Below, in pieces: positions 17,360-28,060 of a DNA stretch of 64,000 nucleotides (the stretch's first letter is position 1; each line of letters begins with the position of its first letter). The notes under the pieces are model-generated. The model ran no database searches. It was not told the DNA's origin and saw nothing but the letters and a program-made list of their open reading frames with translations. A program made the translations under genes and the position numbers. This DNA is from Pseudoalteromonas sp. FUC4. GTDB taxonomy: Bacteria > Pseudomonadota > Gammaproteobacteria > Enterobacterales > Alteromonadaceae. The stretch covers positions 242,006-306,005 of the forward strand of contig NZ_SEUI01000005.1 in assembly GCF_008370255.1 (NCBI RefSeq), written 5' to 3'.

Positions 17360-20300
17360 ATGAAATTTAAACTTTATGTAGCACTCGTTTTATTATTTAC
17401 ATCAGCAATTAATATGCAGGCATACGCAGAGGATATTGAGCTTTACGTAAATAAAGATGCTAATTCAGATGAAAAACCGCGAGTACTATTAATTTTTGAT
17501 ACCTCCGGGAGTATGGCTTGGTCTTCAAGTACAGGGAATAACGGTTGTTACGGTTCATGTGTTAGTCGGCTTGAAGCTGCTCAAGAGGCTATGAGTAAAG
17601 TTGTCAATGATAATGAGGATTCAATCGATTTCGGATTAATGCGCTTTAATGGGACCGATGGTGGTTATGTTTTAAATGGGATTGGTAGTTCGCCCGATTC
17701 CATAAAAGCATCTATTAATAATCTGCCTGCAAGTGGGGGGACTCCATTAGCTGAAACACTGTGGGAGGCTTACTTATATATCACCGGTAAAAGAGTGCAA
17801 TACGGGCTTGGTGTAAATGAAGGTAGTAGAGATACGGGGGTAGAGAGTAAAGTTAAAGTAGGTAGTCAGTGCACAAAATGGAAAAACGGGTCTTGTAAGA
17901 AGTCTGAAAATGTATATAGCTATACATATATATCACCTTTTGCTGATAGTGTGGCTGAAGCTAAGCGTTGTGATAACTCAGTAAATATAATTTATATGAC
18001 TGATGGAGACCCATCTTCGGGAAGTGATAATGAGAGAGATTATGACATTAGCGTTGAGCATAATAAGTATTTTGGTCGTTATTTAACTACTGATGATCGC
18101 TATTATAACAACATGCTGCATCAGCTTGCTAAAGTTATTTATGGAACAGACGACACTATTGTTGATTTGTATCCATCTACTCCCGATATTAATGAAACAG
18201 GGCGTCTATATACCATCGGCTTTGGTTCTGGCATGACTGAAAAAGGTCAAAACTTATTAAAACTAGCCTCAACATTAGGTGGTGGTAAAAACTTACCTGC
18301 AACTACACCAGAAAAGCTTTCTGAAGCTTTAAATAATGCCGTAGCGGAGATTAGACAGGAAAATAGTACTTTTACAGCCCCTTCTGTTGCAAGCAATAAT
18401 GTAGATCAAACTCGTAGTCGAGATGCCATATACTTAGGTATGTTTTATCCTGAAAAGCATACTAGATGGCGTGGTAATCTAAAAAAACTGAAATTATCAG
18501 GTAACAAAGTTATTGATTCCAAAGATATAGAAGCGTTTGATAGTGATGGCCTTATAAAGACGAGTGCGCATACATTTTGGAGTCCTGATGGAACTTCCGA
18601 TGGTAGCTCTGTAAAAGAGGGTGGAGTCAATGCAGCATTAATAAGCAGTGACAAAACTCGTAATATACTTACAAACGCAAATACTAATGTATTAATAGAT
18701 TTTAATCTTGATAAGATTGAAGATGCCTATGACACTAATAAAAAAGCTGCTGTTGTTTTTGATGTAAATGAATCTGACTTAAAAAATACTATAGACTGGG
18801 CGCGTGGAGTTGATGTTGATAATGAATTTTCATCGTCAGCAGTGCGCGGTGATATATTTGGTGATCCACTGCACTCAAAGCCAGTTGCAATAGATTATGG
18901 TAACGGTGACATTCGTATTCTAATTGGTACTAATGCTGGTTTTTTGCATATGTTTAAAGACGATGATACGAACAATAAAGTTAGTGAAAGTTGGGCATTT
19001 ATCCCATCTGAACTATACAAAATTATTAAGCCGCTTCGAGAAAAAGAGAGTAGCAAAGAATACGGTATAGATGGGCCTATTAGTGTTTATTTCAACAATA
19101 AGAGCCTAAATGATAAAGGTTTAAATGATGGAACTATTAACGCAAACAAAGGCGACCAAGTTTGGGCTGCGGTAGGTATGCGCAGAGGCGGTCGTAATTA
19201 TTATGGTTTGGATATTACGAAGCCAGACTCTCCAAGTTTAATGTGGACTATTAAAGGTGGTGAAGGGAAATTTAAAAACCTTGGCCAAACGTGGTCTAAA
19301 CCCCAAATTGCTTATATAAAATCAAAAGGAAATACCCCCCTTTTAATATTTGGGGCAGGCTATGATGACAATAAAGATTCGAATGATGCCGATAAAGCTA
19401 ATATAAAAACTAAAGACAAAGTCGGCCGCGGTATTTATATCGTTGATGCAAAAACAGGTGAGAAAGTTTGGATTTTAGCTCCTAAGGAAGATGTATCTAA
19501 GGATGCTGAGTTTAAGGGAGAATATAGTATTGCTGCTGATGTAACGTTATTGGATTCTAATTATGATGGCTATACTGACCGTATATATGCTGCAGATACC
19601 GGTGGAGGTATTTGGCGTATAGATATATCAGATGAAGGTGAATTTAGTCATTTTCAGTTAGCCGATCTTGGTAGTGATGCAGATAGACGCTTTTTTTACA
19701 AGCCCGTAGTGGCGAGAACTATGTTTAGTAAAGTAACTATAACCGATGATGGTGTAGTCACTCGATTAGATACACCTTATGATGCAATTGTGATTGGTAG
19801 TGGAAATCGTTCTAACCCTAATGGAGGAGGCACTGCTGACGAATTATTTATGATTAGAGATGAAAATACGGTTACTAAATTATTTGAATCTGCGCCTCAA
19901 ACTATAACGCCTAGTATGTTAATGGGGATGAATAATGATAAATTTGGTAGTGCATTAGATAATGTAACTGAGTTTGTAAAATTAGAAGATGAACTTGCGA
20001 ATGATTTTGTCGGGTGGCGTTATAAACTAGCTACTGGTGAAAAGTCGTTAGCAGCAGCAACCGTTGTTGGTGGAGTTGCTTATTTTACATCTTTTACTCC
20101 TACATTGGATTCATCAATTAAAAATCAATGTTCATTAAGTGGAGGAGGGGGCTCTCTTTACGCATTTCATTTGCACTACGGTACTAAAGTTTATGACGAT
20201 CTGAAATTTGCTACAAGTACAGAGGTGCCAGATACGCCCCAACTTTATTTTGGTTCTTCATGTGCAGATAGTGATGATAACGGAAAATGCGATGATGATC

Positions 20301-20530
20301 CTGATGAGGAAGTAAAAAGTCAGTTTTATTTAATTGGTCCGGGCATCAAAGGTGAAAATGCTGAAAACCCGCTGCAACCACTTGAAATTACAGGCCCAAG
20401 ATTAAAAGTTGTAGATGATAAGATACAGCTTGTTAATGACAAAGCATTAGGGTTTGGTTTTAAAACTCAGCAAACTTATATATATAAGCGTGAAGAAAAT
20501 GATGAAAACATACAGAATGAAGACGGTTAA
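17360..20530 (+). CDS. pilY1: Type IV pilus tip adhesin PilY1
   Basis: 1056 residues with a signal peptide ending near MQAYA. The N-terminal von Willebrand A domain has an intact MIDAS motif DTSGS (residues 47-51) and a disulfide candidate CYGSC. The C-terminal half is the conserved PilY1 beta-propeller (DGYTDRIYAADTGGGIWRID). Its calcium site pattern D-S-N-Y-D-G-Y-T-D lies at residues 732-740, equivalent to the Pseudomonas calcium loop that controls retraction. A second Asp-rich stretch (DSDDNGKCDDDPD) lies near the C-terminus. PilY1 caps the pilus, binds surfaces and serves in surface sensing. It is 9 bp before pilE. Confidence 0.92.
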   Translation: MKFKLYVALVLLFTSAINMQAYAEDIELYVNKDANSDEKPRVLLIFDTSGSMAWSSSTGNNGCYGSCVSRLEAAQEAMSKVVNDNEDSIDFGLMRFNGTDGGYVLNGIGSSPDSIKASINNLPASGGTPLAETLWEAYLYITGKRVQYGLGVNEGSRDTGVESKVKVGSQCTKWKNGSCKKSENVYSYTYISPFADSVAEAKRCDNSVNIIYMTDGDPSSGSDNERDYDISVEHNKYFGRYLTTDDRYYNNMLHQLAKVIYGTDDTIVDLYPSTPDINETGRLYTIGFGSGMTEKGQNLLKLASTLGGGKNLPATTPEKLSEALNNAVAEIRQENSTFTAPSVASNNVDQTRSRDAIYLGMFYPEKHTRWRGNLKKLKLSGNKVIDSKDIEAFDSDGLIKTSAHTFWSPDGTSDGSSVKEGGVNAALISSDKTRNILTNANTNVLIDFNLDKIEDAYDTNKKAAVVFDVNESDLKNTIDWARGVDVDNEFSSSAVRGDIFGDPLHSKPVAIDYGNGDIRILIGTNAGFLHMFKDDDTNNKVSESWAFIPSELYKIIKPLREKESSKEYGIDGPISVYFNNKSLNDKGLNDGTINANKGDQVWAAVGMRRGGRNYYGLDITKPDSPSLMWTIKGGEGKFKNLGQTWSKPQIAYIKSKGNTPLLIFGAGYDDNKDSNDADKANIKTKDKVGRGIYIVDAKTGEKVWILAPKEDVSKDAEFKGEYSIAADVTLLDSNYDGYTDRIYAADTGGGIWRIDISDEGEFSHFQLADLGSDADRRFFYKPVVARTMFSKVTITDDGVVTRLDTPYDAIVIGSGNRSNPNGGGTADELFMIRDENTVTKLFESAPQTITPSMLMGMNNDKFGSALDNVTEFVKLEDELANDFVGWRYKLATGEKSLAAATVVGGVAYFTSFTPTLDSSIKNQCSLSGGGGSLYAFHLHYGTKVYDDLKFATSTEVPDTPQLYFGSSCADSDDNGKCDDDPDEEVKSQFYLIGPGIKGENAENPLQPLEITGPRLKVVDDKIQLVNDKALGFGFKTQQTYIYKREENDENIQNEDG

Positions 20531-20540
20531 GGAGGTTTGA

Positions 20541-20969
20541 ATGATAAAAAAACAACGTGGTTTTACCTTAATTGAGCTGATGATAGCCGTTGCTATCGTC
20601 GGCATACTTGCAGCAATTGCGCTGCCTAATTATACAGAATATGTAAAGCGTGCCTCGCGTGCGGAGGCCGTTGCAGCATTATTAGATGCAGCAAACAAGG
20701 AAGAGCAGTATTTTGTTGATAATAGGGAATATACAGAGAAATTTACTGATTTAGGGTTGCAAGACAAAACTGAAAATGGTCATTTTAAATTATCTATTGA
20801 TGTAGATGATGACGACAATACATTTACCATTACCGCAAAACCTATGGCAGGGCCGGTAAAAGGAGATGGTGATTGCACTGCATTATCTATAACTGATATA
20901 GGTACTAAAGGAGCGCAAGGGGCAAAAACAAACAAGGGAGCAGATATTGACTACTGCTGGGGAAGATAA
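20541..20969 (+). CDS. pilE: Minor pilin PilE (type IV pilin-like)
   Basis: 142 residues with a classical leader [20 protein letters not shown], then [21 protein letters not shown] and [12 protein letters not shown], characteristic of the PilE minor pilin. Two Cys near the end (CTALSITD and YCWGR) mark the D-region disulfide. An AAGGAGG site lies 7 bases before the ATG. It is the last gene of the operon and ends 6 bp from a convergent pseudopilin gene, leaving no room for a terminator between them. Confidence 0.87.
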   Translation: MIKKQRGFTLIELMIAVAIVGILAAIALPNYTEYVKRASRAEAVAALLDAANKEEQYFVDNREYTEKFTDLGLQDKTENGHFKLSIDVDDDDNTFTITAKPMAGPVKGDGDCTALSITDIGTKGAQGAKTNKGADIDYCWGR

Positions 20970-20975
20970 TTTAAA

Positions 20976-21506
20976 TTACTTTTTTTGACATTTATCAGTT
21001 GATTTAATACGAATTCTACCCGTTTGACTTACAGATAAAGCCAATCCTTCAAGGTTGGCTTTATCACTATTGGGGCAATATATAAAAGTACCGTTTTGAA
21101 AGCCATTTAAAGACCCATCCGGGCGAAAAGTAATGGCGCTACGAGGGTATTCTAAAGTATCAGCTTCATGAACATCCTCGAAGGTACTTAAGAGTAACTC
21201 GTCATCATCTAGAGTCGTTGATTTATCTTTGTCGATAAATAGCGACATTTGGCCATCCCACTCATCCTTTGTACATTGACTGTTTTTTAGTGCACAAAGC
21301 GTGACGTAAGTACCATTTTCAATGGCGTAAAGACGGCCATAATTTATATTTCGGTGTAGGAGGTTTACGTGGTTATCTAAGCGATTATTCGCTAAAAAAT
21401 CTGGGTAAAACCACATAGATAATTGGCTGATAATACTAACAAGAGCCATCGATACCATTAATTCGAGAAGTGTTACCCCCTTAGATTTTAATATTGATAA
21501 TCTCAT
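20976..21506 (-). CDS. FimT/FimU (GspH-like) pseudopilin
   Basis: 176 residues. The prepilin leader is KSKGVTLLELMVSMALVS (Gly/Val cleavage, Glu5 kept). It is followed by the GspH/FimT signature of arrayed residues RNINYGRLYAIENGTYVTLC, then RPDGSLNGFQNGTFIYCPN and LSVSQTGRIRI. In Pseudomonas, FimU heads the minor-pilin operon. Here a homologue faces it tail to tail and follows a second FimT-like gene on the same strand. It probably joins the tip complex or DNA uptake machinery. The FimT versus FimU choice is uncertain. Confidence 0.8.
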   Translation of the reverse strand: MRLSILKSKGVTLLELMVSMALVSIISQLSMWFYPDFLANNRLDNHVNLLHRNINYGRLYAIENGTYVTLCALKNSQCTKDEWDGQMSLFIDKDKSTTLDDDELLLSTFEDVHEADTLEYPRSAITFRPDGSLNGFQNGTFIYCPNSDKANLEGLALSVSQTGRIRIKSTDKCQKK

Positions 21507-21585
21507 CCCTGAAGACCTGAGTTAATAAATGATTAACTCAGTCTAGTAAATAATACAAATATGACAAGATTGGTTTGTGTGTTTT

Positions 21586-22161
21586 TTAACCGCACGTTTG
21601 ATCTGTATCACCAGCATAAAAAGACGTACCAGATTGAGATACTGTTAACGCTTTATTGTTTTCACTGCCGTTATTAGGGCAAAACACAAAATCACCAGGG
21701 TTTGTTGTTATTCTACCACTGGTGTCAAACCGTAGTATTCTTTCATTGCCAGTATATTTAACTTTATCTGTTAAGCTTATTTTTTCCATAACACGAAGTA
21801 AGGAATCTTCTGACGACTTATACGTTGCATTTTTATTTTTTATATTTTTCTTTGTTGTTAATTTGTCTATAAATACAATAATTATCTTATTGTTATCCCA
21901 TACTTTTTTGCATTGCAGTGCTTTATTGTTATTATTAAAATCATTATATTGAACAGGGCATACAATGACAACCTCATCTGTACTCGCTGCTTGAGCACGG
22001 GCGTAGCTAATATTACGTTTTAATTCCAACAAAAAGTTCTCAGCTCTATTTTCTTCTAACATGTCACTGCTATTCCAAAGTGCAATTGAGGCGATAATGC
22101 CAACAATAGCCACGGTTACCATGAGTTCTAAAAGAGTGAATCCGTTTTGTTTGTTTTTCAT
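21586..22161 (-). CDS. FimT/FimU (GspH-like) pseudopilin, second copy
   Basis: 191 residues. The leader is KQNGFTLLELMVTVAIVGII and then the GspH core RNISYARAQAASTDEVVIVCPV, LRFDTSGRITTNPGDFVFCPN and LTVSQSGTSFYAG. It shares its layout with the downstream copy but has a Lys/Asn-rich insert (NIKNKNATYKSSED). It is probably co-transcribed with that copy, 79 bp apart, from a promoter in the 22162-22321 gap shared with glnB. FimT in other species binds DNA during uptake, but that activity is not readable here. Confidence 0.8.
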   Translation of the reverse strand: MKNKQNGFTLLELMVTVAIVGIIASIALWNSSDMLEENRAENFLLELKRNISYARAQAASTDEVVIVCPVQYNDFNNNNKALQCKKVWDNNKIIIVFIDKLTTKKNIKNKNATYKSSEDSLLRVMEKISLTDKVKYTGNERILRFDTSGRITTNPGDFVFCPNNGSENNKALTVSQSGTSFYAGDTDQTCG

Positions 22162-22246
22162 ATTAATCTCATTTACTGCTAGTCATTTAAGTATAGCTAT
22201 TTTTATATAACAAATTATACCATGAACGGTTGTTTTATCACCGTAA

Positions 22247-22660
<414 letters not shown>

Positions 22661-22680
22661 GCTTGTTTTTCTATGTAGTA

Positions 22681-22705
22681 AAAAGGCGCTTAGTAAGCGC
22701 CTTTT
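22681..22705. terminator. Bidirectional terminator between glnB and bamD
   Basis: GGCGCTTA / TAAGCGCC stem with flanking A-run and T-run, between two convergent genes ending at 22660 and 22710. Confidence 0.9.
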
Positions 22706-22709
22706 TTAT

Positions 22710-23474
22710 TTATTTAGTTCTTTTATTTAGTTTTCGTGTTTGCTTTGCGTGCTCACTAAGCTCAGTTAAACCTAATTGGTCGTAACTTTTCTCCATCATT
22801 TCAAGCGCGGGATCTAAGTAACTGCTTTGTGAATAATGCTCAACAACAAACTTACCTCTATTAGCAGCAGCTAAATAAGCTTCACGTTCGTAATAGTAAG
22901 TTGCTACTTTTAATTCATAACGTGCCATGCGGTTTAAAAGCCACACTAGACGACGCTTAGCTTCAGGCGCGTAATCACTTTTAGGAAAACGTTTTACTAA
23001 TGTCGATAAATCAGTAAATGCAACACGTGTACGGTTAGCATCACGGTCTGCTCTATCTACACCAAAGTACTCTTGGAACGCATTTTTATCAGCTTTAATA
23101 TTTACTAAACCACGCATGTAATACATGTAGTCTAAATCTTTATGATTTGGGTTTAAGCGAATAAAGCGGTCAATGGTTGCAAGTGCTTGTTCAGTATTAC
23201 CTGATTGATAATGTGCATATACTAAGTCCATTTGTACTTGCTTAGAGAATGGGCCAAACGGGTAGCGAGAGTCTATTGCACTCAAAAGTTCAATTGCACG
23301 AGCATATAAACCAGAATCTAGCGTTTCTTTTGCATCTTCATATAAAGCGTGTGCAGATTTATTCGGTACACGTTGAATGTCTTCTTGGTCTGGAGCAGAC
23401 GAACAAGCGCCTAAACTAAGTACAGAAACTGAAAAAACAATGGCAAATGCACGTTTCCCTATTTTATTTATCAT
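22710..23474 (-). CDS. bamD: Outer membrane assembly lipoprotein BamD
   Basis: 254 residues with lipobox SLGAC (Cys24). TPR-like repeats follow: LYEDAKETLDSGLYARAIELL, DLVYAHYQSGNTEQALATIDRF and YAPEAKRRLVWLLNRMARYE. BamD is the essential lipoprotein of the beta-barrel assembly complex on the periplasmic face of the outer membrane. It is divergent from rluD, the usual arrangement. Confidence 0.96.
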   Translation of the reverse strand: MINKIGKRAFAIVFSVSVLSLGACSSAPDQEDIQRVPNKSAHALYEDAKETLDSGLYARAIELLSAIDSRYPFGPFSKQVQMDLVYAHYQSGNTEQALATIDRFIRLNPNHKDLDYMYYMRGLVNIKADKNAFQEYFGVDRADRDANRTRVAFTDLSTLVKRFPKSDYAPEAKRRLVWLLNRMARYELKVATYYYEREAYLAAANRGKFVVEHYSQSSYLDPALEMMEKSYDQLGLTELSEHAKQTRKLNKRTK

Positions 23475-23615
23475 TTTATTTGTTACCTTCGATGTCTTCG
23501 GCTAGGCCAAGTCGGTAAAACCGAGTAAACTATGCGTATTATATTATGCTTTTATTAAAAGCGATTCTAACCCAGTCGAGCAAAGCTTGCACTGGTAAAT
23601 TGGGTAAAGTTACTA

Positions 23616-24593
23616 ATGTCAGAGCAAATTTCTCTTCAAGCCGACGTTCCAACCGAATTAGGTGGTAAACGTCTAGACCAAGTATTAGCACAATTGTTCC
23701 CTGATTATTCACGTTCTCGTATAAAAACGTGGATTTTGGATGATAAAATCACCGTAGACGGTGAAATTTTCAACACTCCACGCGAAAAACTACTAGGTGG
23801 TGAAGTTGTAAGTGTTGAAACAACAATTGAAGCACCACGCGAATACGAAGCACAAGATATCAAATTAAACATTGTTTATGAAGACGATGATATTTTGGTT
23901 ATTAATAAACCAATGGGCCTAGTGGTTCACCCTGGTGCGGGTAACCCTAATGGAACAGTGCTAAACGCATTGCTACATTACTACCCTGAAATAATTAACG
24001 TGCCACGCGCAGGTATTGTGCATCGTTTAGATAAAGACACGACCGGCTTAATGGTTGTAGCTAAAACGATTCAGGCCCAAACGCATTTAGTGAAAGCACT
24101 ACAAAAGCGCGAAAATTTCACTCGTGAATATGAAGCACTGTGTAATGGCACCATGACTGCTGGTGGTATGGTTGAAAAAGCAATTGGCCGCCATCCTACG
24201 CAGCGTACGCATATGGCCGTACATGAAATGGGTAAGCCGGCAATTACACATTACCGTGTTGCTGAAAAGTTCCGTGCTCATACTCGTTTGCGTTTGCGTT
24301 TAGAAACAGGTCGTACTCACCAAATTCGTGTGCATATGGCACATTTAAATCATCCGCTAATTGGCGATCAATCTTATGGCGGCCGTCCGCGTCCACCTAA
24401 AGGTGCAACACCTGAGTTATTTGAGTTACTCCGTAGCTTTAGACGCCAAGCATTACATGCTGTAAAATTAAGCATTGCGCACCCAATCACGGGTGAAATG
24501 ATGACATGGCAAGCTCCTATCCCTGACGATATGGTTGCCATGACACATGCACTACGTGAAGATACTAAAGCTAATCCTGATATCGATAGATAA
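23616..24593 (+). CDS. rluD: 23S rRNA pseudouridine synthase RluD
   Basis: 325 residues. An N-terminal S4 RNA-binding domain (GKRLDQVLAQLFPDYSRSRI) precedes the RluA-family catalytic domain with Asp139 in GIVHRLDKDTTGLMVVAK and RLETGRTHQIRVHM. RluD makes the three pseudouridines of helix 69 in 23S rRNA. It overlaps pgeF by 1 bp, the conserved rluD-pgeF-clpB order. Confidence 0.96.
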   Translation: MSEQISLQADVPTELGGKRLDQVLAQLFPDYSRSRIKTWILDDKITVDGEIFNTPREKLLGGEVVSVETTIEAPREYEAQDIKLNIVYEDDDILVINKPMGLVVHPGAGNPNGTVLNALLHYYPEIINVPRAGIVHRLDKDTTGLMVVAKTIQAQTHLVKALQKRENFTREYEALCNGTMTAGGMVEKAIGRHPTQRTHMAVHEMGKPAITHYRVAEKFRAHTRLRLRLETGRTHQIRVHMAHLNHPLIGDQSYGGRPRPPKGATPELFELLRSFRRQALHAVKLSIAHPITGEMMTWQAPIPDDMVAMTHALREDTKANPDIDR

Positions 24594-25324
24594 TGCACTT
24601 ATTGTCAGCGACATGGCAAAACCTTCATAAAGTAGGAACGTTAAGTACTACTTGTGGAGGTGGTGTTTCAAAAACCCCATTTGAAAGTTTCAATTTGGGA
24701 TACCATGTTGGTGATAATAAAAGTGATGTATCAAAAAACCGCTCACTATTAACCAAACACTTACCTAAACCTGCGGTGTGGCTAAATCAAGTTCATAGCT
24801 CTGATGTTGTTATTGTTGATGAACATTTTGATTTTGATGAGTTACACAATGCTGATGCGCTTTATACTCAGTTACTAAATCAGCCTTTGGCTATAATGAC
24901 CGCCGATTGTTTACCTATTTTATTAGTGAGTGATGATGAGAAGGAAGTTGCAGCTATACATGGTGGTTGGCGAGGGCTTGAGCAGGGAATTATTAAAAGT
25001 ACTTTAGAATGTTTTAACTCGAGGTATGAAAATATAAATGCTTGGCTAGGGCCTGCAATTGGGCCAACTCAATTTGAGGTTGGAGCTGAAGTGTTTGAGT
25101 TATTTAAAAAAAAGTCTCCCTCATTTGTTCAAGCATTTACACCACAAGCTAATGGCAAATATCTTGCTGACATTTATGGCATTGCGCGTACTTTACTTAC
25201 CCAGCAAGGCGTTAAAAATATTACAGGCGGCGACTATTGTACAGTCTCTCAAAGTGACTTATTTTTTTCTTATCGGCGAGATGGACAAACCGGACGCATG
25301 GCAAGTTTGATCTGGCGCAAGTAA
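24593..25324 (+). CDS. pgeF: Purine nucleoside phosphorylase / laccase-domain protein PgeF
   Basis: 243 residues of the YfiH family. Motifs are WLNQVHSSDVV, ADALYTQ, IMTADCLPILL, AIHGGWRGL, WLGPAIGPTQFEVG and DYCTVSQSDLFFSYRRDGQTGRMAS. These include the zinc-binding His-Cys-His set. The family cleaves purine nucleosides, and E. coli PgeF also hydrolyses misincorporated residues in peptidoglycan precursors. The start is fixed by the TAATG junction with rluD. Confidence 0.9.
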   Translation: MHLLSATWQNLHKVGTLSTTCGGGVSKTPFESFNLGYHVGDNKSDVSKNRSLLTKHLPKPAVWLNQVHSSDVVIVDEHFDFDELHNADALYTQLLNQPLAIMTADCLPILLVSDDEKEVAAIHGGWRGLEQGIIKSTLECFNSRYENINAWLGPAIGPTQFEVGAEVFELFKKKSPSFVQAFTPQANGKYLADIYGIARTLLTQQGVKNITGGDYCTVSQSDLFFSYRRDGQTGRMASLIWRK

Positions 25325-25358
25325 TTAGCACCTTTAGCTATTATATTTCTCTCTATAC

Positions 25359-25387
25359 CTTGAACAAACACCTAAACATACCCATTA
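25359..25387 (+). promoter_or_regulatory. Sigma-32 (heat shock) promoter of clpB
   Basis: CTTGAA (25359-25364) is followed by a 16-bp spacer and CCCATTA (25381-25387). Both boxes match the sigma-32 consensus, and the second sits 34 bp before the clpB ATG. clpB is a known heat shock gene. Confidence 0.8.
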
Positions 25388-25420
25388 ATTAAGCAATTAG
25401 ATTATTTAATAGGTAACACC

Positions 25421-27997
25421 ATGCGTTTAGATAGATTTACAAGTAAATTTCAATCTGCGCTTTCTGATGCGCAATCGCTAGCCCTTGGCCGCGATCATCA
25501 ATTTATTGAACCCGTACATTTAATGTATTCATTACTGCAGCAAAGCGGCTCCAGTGTGCGCGCGTTATTTGCACAAACGGGGGTTAGCGCTGATGAACTT
25601 AACACCAAGCTTTCTCAAGAAATAGAAAAACTATTTAAAGTAGAAGGCGTAGGTGGCGACGTACAGCTATCAAATAATATGGCTTCACTTATCAACTTAT
25701 GTGATAAGTATGCACAAAAACGCAAAGACAAATACATTTCAAGTGAATTGTTTGTACTGGCGGCATGCGATGATAAAGGTCCACTTGGCGATATATTCAG
25801 ATCGTTAAATATTACCTCGACTAAAATTGAAACTGCAATTAAAGCGATTCGCGGCGGTCAAAAAGTTGATGATCCAAACGCCGAAGAAACACGTCAAGCG
25901 CTTGAAAAGTACACCATTGATCTAACTGAGCGAGCAGAGCAAGGTAAGCTTGACCCTGTAATAGGTCGAGATGACGAAATTCGCCGCACGATTCAAGTAC
26001 TACAACGGCGCACTAAAAATAACCCTGTATTAATCGGTGAACCAGGTGTTGGTAAAACAGCAATAGCAGAAGGTTTAGCACAGCGTATTATTAATGGTGA
26101 AGTACCCGAAGGATTAAAAAACAAACGTGTTTTATCGCTTGATTTAGGAGCACTAGTTGCGGGCGCTAAATATCGCGGTGAATTTGAAGAGCGTTTAAAA
26201 TCAGTGTTAAACGAATTGGCTAAAGAAGAAGGCCAAGTTATTTTATTTATTGATGAAATCCATACTATTGTGGGTGCAGGCAAAAGTGATGGCGCAATGG
26301 ATGCGGGCAATATGCTAAAACCAGCATTAGCACGTGGCGAGCTACATTGTGTGGGGGCGACTACGCTTGATGAGTACCGTAAATATATAGAAAAAGACGC
26401 AGCTCTTGAGCGTCGATTCCAAAAGGTACTCATTGAAGAGCCGTCGGTTGAAGATACCATCGCAATATTGCGTGGGTTAAAAGAGCGTTACGAGCTGCAT
26501 CATTCAGTAGAAATTACTGATCCCGCGATTGTTGCTGCGGCGCAGTTATCTCATCGCTATATTAGCGATCGTCAGTTACCCGATAAAGCAATTGATTTAA
26601 TAGACGAAGCGGGTTCCTCAATTCGATTACAAATTGATTCAAAACCAGAGTCGTTAGATAAGCTTGAGCGTCGTATTATCCAGTTAAAATTAGAAGATAA
26701 TGCACTTGCTAAAGAAAAAGATGAGGCGAGTCAAAAACGTCGCAGTGAAATGCAAGAGTTGATCACCGACCTTGATGAGCAATATCGTGAGTTAGACGAA
26801 ATTTGGAATGCTGAAAAAGCATCTCTTCAAGGTACGCAAGTAATTAAAGCCGAGCTTGAACAAGCAAGATTAGATTTAGATGTAGCGCGAAGAGCAAGTG
26901 ATTTACAGCGTATGTCAGAGCTGCAATATGGGCGAATTCCAGAGCTTGAACGAAAACTTGATTTAGCCTCACAAGCCGAAATGCAAGAAATGACCCTGCT
27001 TAAAAACCAAGTAGGTGAGGATGAAATTGCTGAAATTTTATCTCGCTGGACAGGTATTCCTGTTGCAAGAATGCTACAAGGTGAGCGTGAAAAGCTGCTG
27101 CAAATGGAAGATAAGTTACACAGTAAAGTAATAGGGCAAGATGAAGCGGTCGTTGCTGTTGCTAACGCAATAAGACGCTCACGTGCAGGGCTTGCAGATC
27201 CTAATCGCCCAATTGGTTCTTTCTTGTTTTTAGGTCCAACTGGTGTGGGTAAAACCGAGCTGACAAAAGCACTGGCTGGTTTTATGTTTGATACCGAAGA
27301 CGCCATGGTGCGTATCGACATGTCTGAGTTTATGGAAAAGCACTCAGTTGCACGCCTAGTGGGAGCACCTCCAGGTTATGTGGGTTATGAAGAGGGGGGT
27401 TATTTAACAGAAGCTGTTCGTCGTAAACCTTACTCAGTTATTTTGCTTGATGAAATAGAGAAAGCGCATCCAGATGTATTTAATATTCTACTGCAAGTAT
27501 TAGATGATGGCCGGTTAACCGACGGGCAAGGTAGAACCGTAGATTTTAAAAATACCGTTATTATTATGACCTCAAACCTAGGCTCAGATATTATCCAAGA
27601 GCAAGCGGGTAATAATGACTACACGACCCTTAAAGCTAAAGTAATGGAAGTATTAATTAATGAGTTTAGACCTGAGTTCATTAACCGTATAGACGAGACT
27701 GTTGTATTTCATCCGTTAGCTAACGAGCATATAAAAGAAATAGCTGATATTCAGTTAATGAAATTACGTGAGCGTTTAACAGAGATGGGGTATCTGCTTG
27801 AAATAAGCGATGCGGCTCTTGAGCGAATTGCAGAAAGTGGTTTTGACCCTGTGTACGGTGCACGTCCACTTAAACGTGCTATTCAACAAACGATAGAAAA
27901 TCCGCTGGCACAAAAGCTACTTAATGGGGACTACATACCTGGTTGCGTTATCGTTATCGACGCAAATGACGAAGGTTTGGTATTTACTAAGCGTTAA
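25421..27997 (+). CDS. clpB: Protein disaggregase ClpB
   Basis: 858 residues. An N-terminal Clp_N repeat domain is followed by the first AAA+ module with Walker [14 protein letters not shown] (near residue 206) and the coiled-coil middle domain (about 410-520). The second AAA+ module has Walker [15 protein letters not shown] (near residue 606), and [10 protein letters not shown] lies at the C-terminus. ClpB works with DnaK to resolve protein aggregates. It is preceded by a sigma-32 promoter and followed by a terminator, so it can be transcribed alone under heat stress. Confidence 0.98.
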   Translation: MRLDRFTSKFQSALSDAQSLALGRDHQFIEPVHLMYSLLQQSGSSVRALFAQTGVSADELNTKLSQEIEKLFKVEGVGGDVQLSNNMASLINLCDKYAQKRKDKYISSELFVLAACDDKGPLGDIFRSLNITSTKIETAIKAIRGGQKVDDPNAEETRQALEKYTIDLTERAEQGKLDPVIGRDDEIRRTIQVLQRRTKNNPVLIGEPGVGKTAIAEGLAQRIINGEVPEGLKNKRVLSLDLGALVAGAKYRGEFEERLKSVLNELAKEEGQVILFIDEIHTIVGAGKSDGAMDAGNMLKPALARGELHCVGATTLDEYRKYIEKDAALERRFQKVLIEEPSVEDTIAILRGLKERYELHHSVEITDPAIVAAAQLSHRYISDRQLPDKAIDLIDEAGSSIRLQIDSKPESLDKLERRIIQLKLEDNALAKEKDEASQKRRSEMQELITDLDEQYRELDEIWNAEKASLQGTQVIKAELEQARLDLDVARRASDLQRMSELQYGRIPELERKLDLASQAEMQEMTLLKNQVGEDEIAEILSRWTGIPVARMLQGEREKLLQMEDKLHSKVIGQDEAVVAVANAIRRSRAGLADPNRPIGSFLFLGPTGVGKTELTKALAGFMFDTEDAMVRIDMSEFMEKHSVARLVGAPPGYVGYEEGGYLTEAVRRKPYSVILLDEIEKAHPDVFNILLQVLDDGRLTDGQGRTVDFKNTVIIMTSNLGSDIIQEQAGNNDYTTLKAKVMEVLINEFRPEFINRIDETVVFHPLANEHIKEIADIQLMKLRERLTEMGYLLEISDAALERIAESGFDPVYGARPLKRAIQQTIENPLAQKLLNGDYIPGCVIVIDANDEGLVFTKR

Positions 27998-28015
27998 TTG
28001 TAAATAATTAAAATC

Positions 28016-28042
28016 AAAAAGCCGCTGAAATAGCGGCTTTTT
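28016..28042 (+). terminator. Terminator of clpB
   Basis: AGCCGCT-gaaat-AGCGGCT stem with A-run before and T-run after, 20 bp past the clpB stop. Confidence 0.88.
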
Positions 28043-28060
28043 AATGTTTACCTAGGTATT

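Noticed and set aside
25993-27321. Long antisense frames opposite clpB (25993-26460 and 26827-27321)
   Set aside because: They mirror a complete, motif-rich ClpB coding sequence and lack ribosome sites; composition is that of a shadow frame.
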